A DNA stretch of 64,000 nt from CAUSWF01 sp963535465 (GCA_963535465.1 CAUSWF010000005.1:7957-71956), one strand, 5' to 3'; numbered from the stretch's first letter, positions 17,671 to 25,873 are shown. Program-made: numbers and translations. Notes: a model not told the origin generated them from the letters alone.

Positions 17671-18473
17671 ATCATTACCCCTTTAATAACTAGTAATATA
17701 ATTAAACCTATTATAAAGAATAAATCAAAAAGAGAAATAAACCAAGCTACTATCTTAAAATATGAAATAGGCAAAGTCCCCAACAACTTACAATTATCCC
17801 CGTTTATCACATACGTATAATTCTTATCTTTATAAGTAGTTTTAATCATATATATAGGAAGTAACGCCAAATAAGTATTATTAGGCTTAATAACTAAATC
17901 ATTATTAATCTCTTTATATTCTCCACTATTCACATTTCCAATTAAATCAACTGCACTAAGTATAGTATCATCACTTATCTTAATAATGCCTTCTGATGAA
18001 GTAACATCTGAATATATAACATAACTTCCTTCTAAATAGCTAGGATTAAAAGGTATCAATTTACTCATATCAAAACCATCAATTCTAGCCTCATCTACTA
18101 ATCTAGTCGCAATAGAAGGAACCATCTTATAATCAATATGTGCAATTCTACTAGTATCATTACCATCTATTATATATCTAGCTTCTCCTTCTATACTAAC
18201 ATCATATAAGTAGCAAGGAATATAAATTTTTTTAATACTTTCTTCTACATTAATATTTTTAATAGAATTTGGAATAAGTTTTTTACCTTTAAATACATTA
18301 TTAAACTTATCTATCGCATCAGTTTTTGTCACACTAAAAGGAATAATATAGTCATAACTATACTTATCTATCAACTGACTCTTAAGTTCTATATTGTTAC
18401 ACATTGGACAATGATCACTTGATAATTCGCTATAAAATACAATATCGCATTTATTACACTTATGAATATACAT
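17667..18473 (-). CDS. Zinc-ribbon membrane protein paired with the TPM gene
   Basis: The 268-residue protein starts with a zinc ribbon (HKCNKCDIVFY and HCPMCNN: two CxxC knuckles) and ends with a transmembrane helix (about 243-265, SLFDLFFIIGLIILLVI). The middle is a large beta-rich domain with YIPCYLYDVSIEGEARYIIDG. Such zinc-ribbon proteins often accompany TPM proteins, but their biochemical role is not known to me. First gene of a two-gene operon, with an extended -10 box TGCTATAAT at 18505-18497. Stop codon is TGA, overlapping the next start. Confidence 0.72.
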   Translation of the reverse strand: MYIHKCNKCDIVFYSELSSDHCPMCNNIELKSQLIDKYSYDYIIPFSVTKTDAIDKFNNVFKGKKLIPNSIKNINVEESIKKIYIPCYLYDVSIEGEARYIIDGNDTSRIAHIDYKMVPSIATRLVDEARIDGFDMSKLIPFNPSYLEGSYVIYSDVTSSEGIIKISDDTILSAVDLIGNVNSGEYKEINNDLVIKPNNTYLALLPIYMIKTTYKDKNYTYVINGDNCKLLGTLPISYFKIVAWFISLFDLFFIIGLIILLVIKGVMI

Positions 18474-18496
18474 ATAACTACCCCAATCTTATTATA

Positions 18497-18505
18497 ATTA
18501 TAGCA
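18497..18505 (-). promoter_or_regulatory. Extended -10 promoter of the zinc-ribbon/TPM operon
   Basis: TGCTATAAT on the minus strand, 24 bases upstream of the start codon; no convincing -35 box. Confidence 0.6.
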
Positions 18506-18540
18506 CAACTTAAAGATAATAAAAGTGTTTTTACAATTAA

Positions 18541-18564
18541 AAATACCTATTATTATTTAATAGG
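18541..18564 (-). terminator. Intrinsic terminator of serS
   Basis: Minus strand stem CCTATT/AATAGG (18564-18559 with 18551-18546) then TATTTTTAATTG. The serS stop lies in the loop. Confidence 0.7.
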
Positions 18565-19839
18565 CATTATTTTACTCTTACCACCCATATAAGGTTGTAA
18601 AACTTTTGGAATATTAATTGAACCATCTTCATTGTAATTATTTTCAAGTAAAGCAATTAAACCACGAGGAGTTGCAACTACTGTATTATTTAAAGTATGT
18701 AAGAAATAATTTCCTTCTTCACCTTTAACTCTAATACCAAGACGTCTAGCTTGAGCATCACCTAAGTTAGAGCAACTTCCTACTTCAAAATATTTCTTTT
18801 GACGTGGACTCCATGCTTCTATATCACATGACTTAACTTTTAAATCAGCTAAATCTCCACTGCAACATTCTAATTGTCTAACTGGAATATCCCACTTTCT
18901 AAATATTTCAACAGTTAATTTCCACATCTTTTCGTACCAATCCATTGACTCTTCTGGTTCACATAATACAATCATCTCTTGTTTTTCAAATTGATGAACT
19001 CTATATAATCCTCTTTCCTCAAGTCCATGACTTCCACCCTCTTTTCTAAAGCATGGTGAATAACTTGTCATATTTATTGGTAACTTATCTTTATCAATTA
19101 GTTGACCTTTAAACTTACCAATCATAGAATGTTCAGAAGTACCGATTAAATATAAATCTTCACCTTCTATTTTATACATCATAGCTTCCATCTCAGGAAA
19201 AGACATAACTCCCTCTACTACATTAGCTCTAATCATAAATGGAGGTATAGCATAAGTAAATCCTGCATCAATCATAAAGTCTCTAGCACAAGCTAACATT
19301 GCTTCATGCAGTCTAGCAATATCCCCTATTAAATAATAGAAACCTTCTCCACTTACTCTACCAGCACTTTCCTTATCAACTCCACCAACTCTATCTAATA
19401 TATCAGCATGATGTGGTATCTCATAACTTGGAACTACTGGTTCTCCAAATCTTTCTACTTCTACATTTTCTGAATCATCTTTACCTATTGGAACACTAGA
19501 ATCTATTATATTAGGAATAATCATCATCTTATTTTTTATTTCTTCTTGCATAATAGGTAATTCTTTATCTATTAAAGCAATCCTATCAGAGATACTTGCT
19601 ACCTCTTCTTTTATCTTATTAGCTTCATCAATCTTCTTATCTCTCATAAGTAAACCAATATCTTTACTTAATTTATTCTTTAAAGCTTTAAGATTATCAC
19701 CCTCAGTTTGAGCCTCACGTGCCTTAATATCTAATTCTTTTATTTGATCAACTATAACTAGTTTCTCATCTTGAAACTTCTTTCTAATATTTTCCTTAAC
19801 AATATCAGCATTTTCTCTAATTAACTTTATATCTATCAT
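18553..19839 (-). CDS. serS: Seryl-tRNA synthetase
   Basis: Class II synthetase that charges tRNA-Ser. The 428 residues contain the N-terminal coiled-coil arm (about 25-105), motif 2 region CFRKEGGSHGLEERGLYRVHQFEKQE and motif 3 GNYFLHTLNNTVVATPRGLIALLEN. Length and order are normal. RBS AGGAGG precedes ATG, directly after the T run of the T-box terminator, so expression is controlled by the upstream riboswitch. Transcribed alone. Confidence 0.97.
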   Translation of the reverse strand: MIDIKLIRENADIVKENIRKKFQDEKLVIVDQIKELDIKAREAQTEGDNLKALKNKLSKDIGLLMRDKKIDEANKIKEEVASISDRIALIDKELPIMQEEIKNKMMIIPNIIDSSVPIGKDDSENVEVERFGEPVVPSYEIPHHADILDRVGGVDKESAGRVSGEGFYYLIGDIARLHEAMLACARDFMIDAGFTYAIPPFMIRANVVEGVMSFPEMEAMMYKIEGEDLYLIGTSEHSMIGKFKGQLIDKDKLPINMTSYSPCFRKEGGSHGLEERGLYRVHQFEKQEMIVLCEPEESMDWYEKMWKLTVEIFRKWDIPVRQLECCSGDLADLKVKSCDIEAWSPRQKKYFEVGSCSNLGDAQARRLGIRVKGEEGNYFLHTLNNTVVATPRGLIALLENNYNEDGSINIPKVLQPYMGGKSKIMPIK

Positions 19840-19851
19840 ATTTCCTCCTAC

Positions 19852-20005
19852 AAAAAAAGGATAGTACTAAGGAGTGCTATGCACGGTACCATCCTCTATT
19901 TATCTTAATTACTATAACGGCTTTAACCGGGTACTATTAATACCTCTATAGAGTAGACAAATAAGTATTTATATCGTTTCCACCAACCACGACTCTCTAT
20001 AACTA
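19852..20005 (-). ncRNA. T-box riboswitch controlling serS
   Basis: The minus-strand leader has all main T-box parts. Stem I is closed by TATAGAG (20002-19996) pairing with CTCTATA further on. The T-box itself reads AGGATGGTACCGTG (about 19894-19881), matching the conserved AGGGTGGTACCGCG with the TGGTACC core that binds the uncharged tRNA 3' end. The terminator pairs AGGATxGTAC with GTACxATCCT and is followed by seven T (19858-19852). Just before the closing strand of stem I is TCT followed by A, which fits a serine specifier codon. Uncharged tRNA-Ser would favour the antiterminator and switch serS on. Confidence 0.92.
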
Positions 20006-20044
20006 AATAATCTTATTATTATCTCTAATCACTGATTTAAATAA

Positions 20045-20073
20045 ATTATAAATTATTTTCTCAATCATTACAA
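20045..20073 (-). promoter_or_regulatory. Promoter of the T-box/serS transcript
   Basis: TTGTAA (20073-20068), 17 bases, TATAAT (20050-20045) on the minus strand, upstream of the T-box stem I. It overlaps the stop codon of the preceding gene. Confidence 0.75.
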
Positions 20074-20718
20074 GCCCATAATACAATTATTATCAACAAT
20101 ATGCTTCTCTATATTAAATTTAAAATATAATGATATACCTTTCTTATCAAGTTCTTCTGCTAAAGTTTTACCATATCCAATTAATCCATTAGATAAAGTA
20201 ATATAGTACTTCTTAACACCATCTACTACTCTAACTTCTACATATCCACTATAACCAGTATTAAATATACCATTAACCGCAATCTCTTTACTATCATCAA
20301 ATATATAATAATATCTATCTTCACTACATTTAACTTCTTTTAATTCTTTACTCTTTACGATTTCAACAATTCTCTTAGAATCATTAATAACAGTATCTCT
20401 AGTATTTTTAATAAAACTAGTAATATAAGGAATAGAAAACAAACCTATACCAACAAAAAATATAAGTAATAGAAAATCAAATATCTTACTAAAAAAACTA
20501 TATCTCTTTTCTAACTTACTAGGACCACCTACTCCATCAATTGTGTAATTAGTTAAATCTATATCTAAATCAAATTTATCTTTTTTAACTTCATTACTCT
20601 TAAATTCTCTTAAAAACTCATTTTGGTTATTATCATAAAATATTTCTCCACAGTAAATACAAAATCTAGAATCTTTATCTATACTTCTACCACATTTACT
20701 ACAATTCATCTTATCCAT
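20068..20718 (-). CDS. Zinc-ribbon single-pass membrane protein
   Basis: The 216-residue product begins with a double zinc knuckle (CSKCGRSI, then FCIYCGEIF), followed by a charged linker, one transmembrane helix (about 73-97, FDFLLLIFFVGIGLFSIPYI) and an exported C-terminal domain of about 115 residues with a Cys pair (KCSEDRYYYI and NNCIMGL) that could form a disulfide. Topology is zinc ribbon inside, domain outside. RBS TAGGTGAT is good. Last gene of the adhesin-sortase operon. Function unknown. Confidence 0.75.
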   Translation of the reverse strand: MDKMNCSKCGRSIDKDSRFCIYCGEIFYDNNQNEFLREFKSNEVKKDKFDLDIDLTNYTIDGVGGPSKLEKRYSFFSKIFDFLLLIFFVGIGLFSIPYITSFIKNTRDTVINDSKRIVEIVKSKELKEVKCSEDRYYYIFDDSKEIAVNGIFNTGYSGYVEVRVVDGVKKYYITLSNGLIGYGKTLAEELDKKGISLYFKFNIEKHIVDNNCIMGL

Positions 20719-20721
20719 AAA

Positions 20722-21285
20722 TCACCTACTTTTAAAATAATTATATAATTTATTAAACATAGTACATATAACATAAACTACTACTAATAAATTACTAATT
20801 TGAACTAAACTAAGTATAGTTTTATTCTCATATAACTTATAACTATCGATAAAACTAATATTATTACTTATAGAAATATACATAAATATAACATAAAATA
20901 AAAGTATTAAACCACATACTATATAATTAAATATCTTTTTATACTTATCTATCTTAGAAAATAAAGTAGTTATAAATATTAAAGTAATAAAAGTAACTAT
21001 AACAAAATATAACATAGTAGAAGGAAAATAATAATAACTTAATACTTCCTTAAAAAAATATCTAAAACTACTACTTGCATACCCATAAAATTTAATATAT
21101 GTAAAAACTATTATAGAACCAATCAATATACCAACAGATATCTTAATAATATTATTATTCCTATTTATATTAAATATAAGTAAAGAAATAATAATTAAAA
21201 ACATAAATAACATACTAAAAGCAAATACATTATTAAATACATACAAAAATATATTAGATATTTTATTTATTATAGACATATTCAT
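20722..21285 (-). CDS. Multi-pass membrane protein in the sortase operon
   Basis: The 187 residues form about five transmembrane helices (near 11-34, 45-65, 92-112, 119-139 and 157-177) with short loops and a basic end. No transporter or enzyme motif is visible. The start overlaps the sortase stop by one base (TAATG), RBS GGAGAGG; the zinc-ribbon gene starts 3 bases after its end. Its place between sortase and zinc-ribbon gene suggests a role in handling or displaying the surface protein, but that is inference. Confidence 0.72.
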   Translation of the reverse strand: MNMSIINKISNIFLYVFNNVFAFSMLFMFLIIISLLIFNINRNNNIIKISVGILIGSIIVFTYIKFYGYASSSFRYFFKEVLSYYYFPSTMLYFVIVTFITLIFITTLFSKIDKYKKIFNYIVCGLILLFYVIFMYISISNNISFIDSYKLYENKTILSLVQISNLLVVVYVICTMFNKLYNYFKSR

Positions 21286-21920
21286 TATATTTCCTCTCCT
21301 ATATATATAGTCTGACTACTATCATTATTTTTAGTACAAGTAATAAGAGTAATAGTCTTCTTAAAATCATTTCTCTTTATATCGACAAAACCAGTCTTCA
21401 TAACATCATATTTATTAACTAATTTATATGTATATTTAACCCCTCCATAAGATACATATATATAATTGCCTATATTTAACTTATATAAATATGCAAAAAA
21501 AGATATATATGCATCCCCTGAATGAGCCATTAATATTAAATTACCATTATTAACATCAGGCATATCAGAGCCACCAACAACAGTAACATTATGCTCTATT
21601 GTATTAAGCTTATTTCCATAACTATAAAATCCTCTTTTTAAAGAAATATTAGGTATTTCTAATACACCTATATATTTAGAATAATCAATTTCTTCTTTTA
21701 CTTCTTTAGGAGTAACTTTTACATCTTTCTTAGTTAAATTATTAAGAAAAGGAAGACCAACAATCTTTTCTGTATAATTATAACTATTTTTTAGTTTAAA
21801 ATCAGAATAAACTTCCTCTTTCAAATTAATAAAACTATTATAGGATAATATTATTATTGAAACAAAAATTAAAAAAGAGCCAATTAATAACATTTGGCTC
21901 TTAGACTTTTTATTTTTCAC
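21285..21920 (-). CDS. Sortase linked to the adhesin gene
   Basis: A 211-residue membrane-anchored sortase: basic start (MKNKKSKSQ), transmembrane helix about 10-28, then the sortase barrel with His133 in LMAHSGD and Cys195 in ITLITC. The place where the family has catalytic Arg (eight residues after Cys) holds Gln203 (SSQTIYIGEE). It therefore has the general A/D/E-class shape but lacks the usual Arg. The start is GTG at 21920, inside the end of the adhesin gene (11-base overlap), without a clear RBS. An intrinsic terminator is formed by codons 7-18, so expression is probably much lower than that of the adhesin. Substrate is presumably the VPDTG protein next to it. Confidence 0.88.
   Translation of the reverse strand: MKNKKSKSQMLLIGSFLIFVSIIILSYNSFINLKEEVYSDFKLKNSYNYTEKIVGLPFLNNLTKKDVKVTPKEVKEEIDYSKYIGVLEIPNISLKRGFYSYGNKLNTIEHNVTVVGGSDMPDVNNGNLILMAHSGDAYISFFAYLYKLNIGNYIYVSYGGVKYTYKLVNKYDVMKTGFVDIKRNDFKKTITLITCTKNNDSSQTIYIGEEI
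21866..21902 (-). terminator. Intrinsic terminator inside the start of the sortase gene
   Basis: Minus strand stem AAGAGCCAA/TTGGCTCTT (21902-21894 with 21883-21875), 10-base loop, then TTTTTTAATTTTT. It lies 8 bases after the adhesin stop codon and within the sortase reading frame. Confidence 0.85.
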
Positions 21921-23148
21921 GTACTAATGGTCTTGCATTTACTAATATAATTACAGCACCAAGTACTAGAACTAAGATTCCAATTATATATATAGTCTTA
22001 GTATTATTTAAACCAGTATCAGGAACTTTAGTAACTTTAACATTTAATTTAGCTGGACGTTTAACATTAACAGTCTTAACAGTTGTAACCTTTTGAGCAG
22101 GTTGTCCATCATCTAACACAGCAGTATATTCATAACCACCATATGTCTTAAATATTCCTTCAAACTCAAGGTCGTAAGATGCAGCTTCACCACTCTTAAT
22201 TGCATCAACTGGAATTCTAATATAGAAATTACCCTTCATATTAGCATAATCTTCTTTAGGAACTTCTTTATCTTTATCAACTCCATCTGCATATATTAAT
22301 TTAGAACCTTCAGGTAAATTATTCTTAGTTATAGCATATGTTCCAGTATATTCACCAACATTAGAATTAACTACAGATGCAACTACACTAACTTTATCAG
22401 TTTGATAATATTTACCATCGCTTGTAACTGAAGGAGTAGCATCACCCATTACAACTTTAATAAATGAATTATCTTTTGTATTATCAACATCATTATGAAC
22501 TTTAACAGCTTTTTCCACTAGTTCTTCTACTTTATAAGCTTTGTATAATGATGTAGTAGTAGACTCTGCATATGCTTGAGGTAATACTCCACCATTTTGT
22601 GGCATAATTTTCTTTGCTTGTATTAAATCATCATATTGTTCTTTAGTAAGTTTAACGTCATCTCCTACTTGATATTGATATGCCCATACAGCAATTTGAC
22701 TTAAGAAATATTGAACTTCTTTTTCATGACCTGGTTGTAGAGTAACGCCTTCAGCGGTAAACTTATTATTTTTACCATCATATAGATTAGCAAGTAAATA
22801 TAAAAGTCCTGGATCATTAATTATATTACCTAGCTTATATTGCTTTTCATGGCCAAAACTAGTTGGTGCCTGTAAACAATAAACTGGATCAGCTTTTCCT
22901 TCTTTCTCACCTTCATATGGTACTACTGATTTCTTATTAAATTCAGTAACCATAGACTCATCATCCTTTTGCTTACCAGTAAATTCTTTAGTTAATGTAG
23001 TATCAACATCAGGTAAAGCATATGAAACTTTATTAAATTGAGTTAAAACAACTGCAACTACCGCAATAATTGCTAAAGAAAGACTCAATAAAACAGAGAC
23101 ATTTTTAGTATTTTTCTTATTACTATTATTCGTATATATCTTTTCCAT
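21910..23148 (-). CDS. Thioester-domain surface adhesin with VPDTG sorting signal
   Basis: The 412-residue protein has a signal peptide-like helix (about 17-36) ending near VSYALP, a thioester (TQXA) domain with Cys91 in PVYCLQAP and Gln151 in the motif SQIAVW, about 200 residues of probable beta-sandwich stalk, and a C-terminal sorting signal: VPDTG at 375-379, hydrophobic helix about 386-404 and basic tail RPLVREK. In Gram-positive thioester adhesins the Cys and Gln form an internal bond that covalently captures host targets. The gene is followed at once by its sortase. Extended -10 box TGTTATAAT and RBS AAGGAG upstream. The family is well known in streptococci and clostridia; the host target here is unknown. 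Confidence 0.9.
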   Translation of the reverse strand: MEKIYTNNSNKKNTKNVSVLLSLSLAIIAVVAVVLTQFNKVSYALPDVDTTLTKEFTGKQKDDESMVTEFNKKSVVPYEGEKEGKADPVYCLQAPTSFGHEKQYKLGNIINDPGLLYLLANLYDGKNNKFTAEGVTLQPGHEKEVQYFLSQIAVWAYQYQVGDDVKLTKEQYDDLIQAKKIMPQNGGVLPQAYAESTTTSLYKAYKVEELVEKAVKVHNDVDNTKDNSFIKVVMGDATPSVTSDGKYYQTDKVSVVASVVNSNVGEYTGTYAITKNNLPEGSKLIYADGVDKDKEVPKEDYANMKGNFYIRIPVDAIKSGEAASYDLEFEGIFKTYGGYEYTAVLDDGQPAQKVTTVKTVNVKRPAKLNVKVTKVPDTGLNNTKTIYIIGILVLVLGAVIILVNARPLVREK

Positions 23149-23173
23149 ACAAACTCCTTATCTTATATATAAC

Positions 23174-23182
23174 ATTATAACA
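23174..23182 (-). promoter_or_regulatory. Extended -10 promoter of the adhesin-sortase operon
   Basis: TGTTATAAT on the minus strand, 26 bases before the adhesin start; no clear -35. Confidence 0.65.
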
Positions 23183-23215
23183 CTCATTTTTTTATAAAGA
23201 AATAGTTTTTTTAAT

Positions 23216-23250
23216 TAAATAAAAATATCTACAATAACTTGTAAATATTT
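23216..23250 (-). terminator. Intrinsic terminator after pdp
   Basis: Minus strand 12-bp stem AAATATTTACAA/TTGTAGATATTT with one G-T pair (23250-23239 with 23234-23223), loop GTTA, then TTTATTT. Confidence 0.8.
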
Positions 23251-24467
23251 TATTTAATTTCATAAATTTTAGGTATATTACTGAACTTTTTATTAGTATA
23301 TAAACTACATACTATATCCCCTTTTTTAACATAGTCTCCTATATTTTTATGAAAAACAACTCCAGCACCATAATCTATATCATCATCATACATATTTCTA
23401 CCTGCTCCAAGCATACTAGATAGTCTACCAACTTCTATCGCAGAAATTGATTCTAATATTCCACTACTATCAGCCTTAATATCTATCTTCTTAGATAACT
23501 TAATCTTATCAATATCTCCACCCTGATACTTTATAAATTCTAAAAATTTAACCAAAGCATCACCACTATCTATAGTATTAATAACTAAATTACGAGCTTT
23601 ATCTATATCTAAATTTTTAGACATAGATAAAATATTAGTACAAATATCAATGACTAAGTCATATAACTTACCACTTCTAATCTTTCCTCCAAGTATATCA
23701 ATTGCTTCTAATACCTCTAAAGCATTACCGATAGAATTACCTAGTGGACTATCCATATCACTAATTATACATCTTACATTCTTATTATACTTTTTACCTA
23801 TATTAACCATCAAATCGCATAACTCTTTAGCACTATCCATATCATTAATTAAAGCACCATTACCAACTTTAACATCTATTAATATATTATCAGCTCCAGC
23901 AGCAATCTTTTTGCTCATAATAGATACAGCAATCAAATGTATAGAATTAGTAGTACCACTAACATCTCTAAGCTTATAAATAACCTTATCAAGTGGAGTC
24001 AATATATCACTTTGTGAAGTAAGTACTATTCCTATATCTTTTACTTGTTTAATTATCTCATCATCTGATAACTCAACTCTAAATCCTGGTATTGATTCAA
24101 GCTTATCTATAGTACCACCTGTATATCCAAGTCCTCTACCACTCATCTTAACCATATTTATAGATAAAGATCCACATACAGGTAAAACTACTAAAGTAGT
24201 CTTATCACCTATTCCACCAGTAGAATGTTTATCAGCAAAAACCCCATCTATATGACTAAAATCTAAAACTTCACCACTATCTATAAATATCTTAGTAAGA
24301 TCATAAACTTCATTATTAGTCATACCTTTAATACAAATAGCCATAAGTAAACTACTCATCTGATAATCCTTAACACGACCAGATAAATATCCATTAAACA
24401 TATAATCAAGTTCTTGATAAGTTAACTCAAGTCCCATTCTTTTTTTATTAATAATATCTTTTATCAT
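23250..24467 (-). CDS. pdp: Pyrimidine-nucleoside phosphorylase
   Basis: Phosphorolysis of uridine, thymidine and deoxyuridine to base plus (deoxy)ribose-1-phosphate, for nucleoside salvage. The phosphate-binding signature KHSTGGIGDKTTL is near residue 80, with KMSGRGLGYTGGTIDKLES further on, both typical of the thymidine/pyrimidine phosphorylase family. The 405 residues are shorter than Bacillus Pdp (433); the C-terminal domain seems compact, ending at FSNIPKIYEIK. The start overlaps the GNAT stop by 4 bases (ATGA), so they are coupled. Cytoplasmic. Confidence 0.93.
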   Translation of the reverse strand: MIKDIINKKRMGLELTYQELDYMFNGYLSGRVKDYQMSSLLMAICIKGMTNNEVYDLTKIFIDSGEVLDFSHIDGVFADKHSTGGIGDKTTLVVLPVCGSLSINMVKMSGRGLGYTGGTIDKLESIPGFRVELSDDEIIKQVKDIGIVLTSQSDILTPLDKVIYKLRDVSGTTNSIHLIAVSIMSKKIAAGADNILIDVKVGNGALINDMDSAKELCDLMVNIGKKYNKNVRCIISDMDSPLGNSIGNALEVLEAIDILGGKIRSGKLYDLVIDICTNILSMSKNLDIDKARNLVINTIDSGDALVKFLEFIKYQGGDIDKIKLSKKIDIKADSSGILESISAIEVGRLSSMLGAGRNMYDDDIDYGAGVVFHKNIGDYVKKGDIVCSLYTNKKFSNIPKIYEIK

Positions 24468-24850
24468 AATACCTTCTTAAAAACATCTGTATTGCTCTTT
24501 ACAAATCCTAATTTTTCATATAATTTATGAGATGCAACTCTCTCAGGTCTAGATGTTAAAGTAATATAATTATCACATCTTTTTATAGCCTCTTCCATAA
24601 GTGCCTTACCTATACCCATACCTCTAAATTTACTAGATACACAAACATCTTCTATCAAATAATGATATGTATCTTTAACAATATCATAAACCTTAACTAT
24701 ATATAAGTATCCAAGAACTCTATCTGTATAAGCTACAAGTTCAACTATATTATCATCTTTTTTATTAGTAACTTTGGAAAAATTAAATGCCTCCATTAAT
24801 ATTTCATTAACTTCTTCTAAATCTCTATCTTCGTATTCTCTTATCACCAT
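24464..24850 (-). CDS. GNAT-family N-acetyltransferase
   Basis: A 128-residue acetyltransferase with the acetyl-CoA binding motif A in EDVCVSSKFRGMGIGKALMEEAI (R-x-x-G-x-G pattern) and a C-terminal HKLYEKLGF. The substrate is not predictable. RBS AGGAG lies 6 bases before ATG. It overlaps pdp by 4 bases downstream and the 60-residue ORF by 26 bases upstream. The stop is TGA. Confidence 0.9.
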   Translation of the reverse strand: MVIREYEDRDLEEVNEILMEAFNFSKVTNKKDDNIVELVAYTDRVLGYLYIVKVYDIVKDTYHYLIEDVCVSSKFRGMGIGKALMEEAIKRCDNYITLTSRPERVASHKLYEKLGFVKSNTDVFKKVL

Positions 24851-25007
24851 TTTTTCTCCTCTTCACTACATATTCTAAAAAATTCTCTTTAACTATATAT
24901 ATATAATTACTAATATTTTTATTATATTGATCAACATATTCAATTCTAATATCTTCAAAAAAATTAAGTAGCGAATTAAATATTTTATAGATCTTTTTAT
25001 TATTCAT
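24825..25007 (-). CDS. Small basic ORF, unknown
   Basis: Sixty codons, Asn/Lys/Tyr rich (NNKKIYKIFNSLLNFFEDIRI, ending VKRRKNGDKRIRR), with a weak RBS (AAGG) 6 bases before ATG. It fills the space between the DUF898-like gene and the GNAT gene and overlaps the latter by 26 bases. No domain is recognised; it could be a real small protein or a chance frame that contains the GNAT ribosome site. Confidence 0.45.
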   Translation of the reverse strand: MNNKKIYKIFNSLLNFFEDIRIEYVDQYNKNISNYIYIVKENFLEYVVKRRKNGDKRIRR

Positions 25008-25019
25008 AAGAGACCTTAA

Positions 25020-25334
25020 TTAATCAAATACAATATGTCTAGCTTTCCATTGATAAAATTTAACTGGTAATATAAATGATAGTAATCCAAAAGAAATTAT
25101 TGCTAATAAAAACCATAAAGCCATATCAGTTATTAAACTAATACCACTACCATCAAAACCTAATCTTCTACCATTAACAACAGTATGTGTAACTTCATAA
25201 TTTGTATACATACAAATAACCCAAGGAGTCGCAAGACCAAGTGTAAAAAGTGTTGCAAAAACTGACACAACCCAAATCCCAATATACTCACTTATACTCC
25301 CATCAAAATAAGATTCAATATTATTATCTTTCAT
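25020..25334 (-). CDS. DUF898-like membrane protein
   Basis: The 104 residues contain two transmembrane segments (about 17-42 and 70-92) and the pattern YFDGSISEYIG, then LATPWVICMYTNYEVTHTVVNGRRLGFDG, which I recognise as the repeat unit of DUF898-type membrane proteins. Function is unknown. A TATAAT at 25357-25352 and RBS GAGGTGAT lie upstream. First gene of the unit ending with pdp, divergent from ssb. Confidence 0.75.
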   Translation of the reverse strand: MKDNNIESYFDGSISEYIGIWVVSVFATLFTLGLATPWVICMYTNYEVTHTVVNGRRLGFDGSGISLITDMALWFLLAIISFGLLSFILPVKFYQWKARHIVFD

Positions 25335-25534
25335 AAAATCACCTCAAAAAAATTATATCACAAATTATTTATCTTTTATATAAACTTGTATTTTGTAAAG
25401 TTTAATTCACATCATTTAACATTTTTTACCACATAAAATATTAATATCACAATTAAGAACTCATACAATTATTAAAAACCCTTATTTGTCTATTTTAAAT
25501 ATAATATATATATTACTACTTGAAAGGAGGAATT

Positions 25535-25873
25535 ATGCTAAACCAAGTAGTAATAGTCGGAAGACTAACAAAAGATATAGAACTTCACAATAGTGAAAAT
25601 GGTTCTAAAGTTACAACTATAATAGTTGCTGTTCCAAGAAGTTTTAAAAATATAAACGGAGAATACGAAACAGACTTTATAGAATGTACAGCATTTGATA
25701 TTGTCGCAACAAACACATCTACATATTGTAGAAAAGGTGACATAATAGGCATAAAAGGACGTCTAGCATCAAAGACAGTTGAAATAGAAAATAAAAAAAT
25801 AAACAAGGTAGAAGTAATTGCTGAAAAAATAACATTCTTATCATCTAAATCATCTAAAGAAGAAGAAAAGTAG
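25535..25873 (+). CDS. ssb: Single-stranded DNA-binding protein, short form
   Basis: OB-fold protein that coats single-stranded DNA. I start at ATG 25535 (MLNQVVIVGRLTKDIEL) because the AAAGGAGG ribosome site lies just upstream; an upstream TTG would place that site in the coding sequence. The 112 residues contain the OB fold with DFIECTAFD and GDIIGIKGRL. The usual acidic tip (DDDIPF) that recruits partner proteins is absent: the chain ends SSKSSKEEEK. It is also not flanked by rpsF and rpsR. It may thus be a secondary SSB paralogue. Monocistronic, with a TATAAT at 25500-25505. Confidence 0.9.
   Translation: MLNQVVIVGRLTKDIELHNSENGSKVTTIIVAVPRSFKNINGEYETDFIECTAFDIVATNTSTYCRKGDIIGIKGRLASKTVEIENKKINKVEVIAEKITFLSSKSSKEEEK

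Noticed and set aside
23650..23979. Open frame of about 109 codons on the plus strand within pdp
   Set aside because: Shadow of a conserved enzyme gene, no RBS or promoter.
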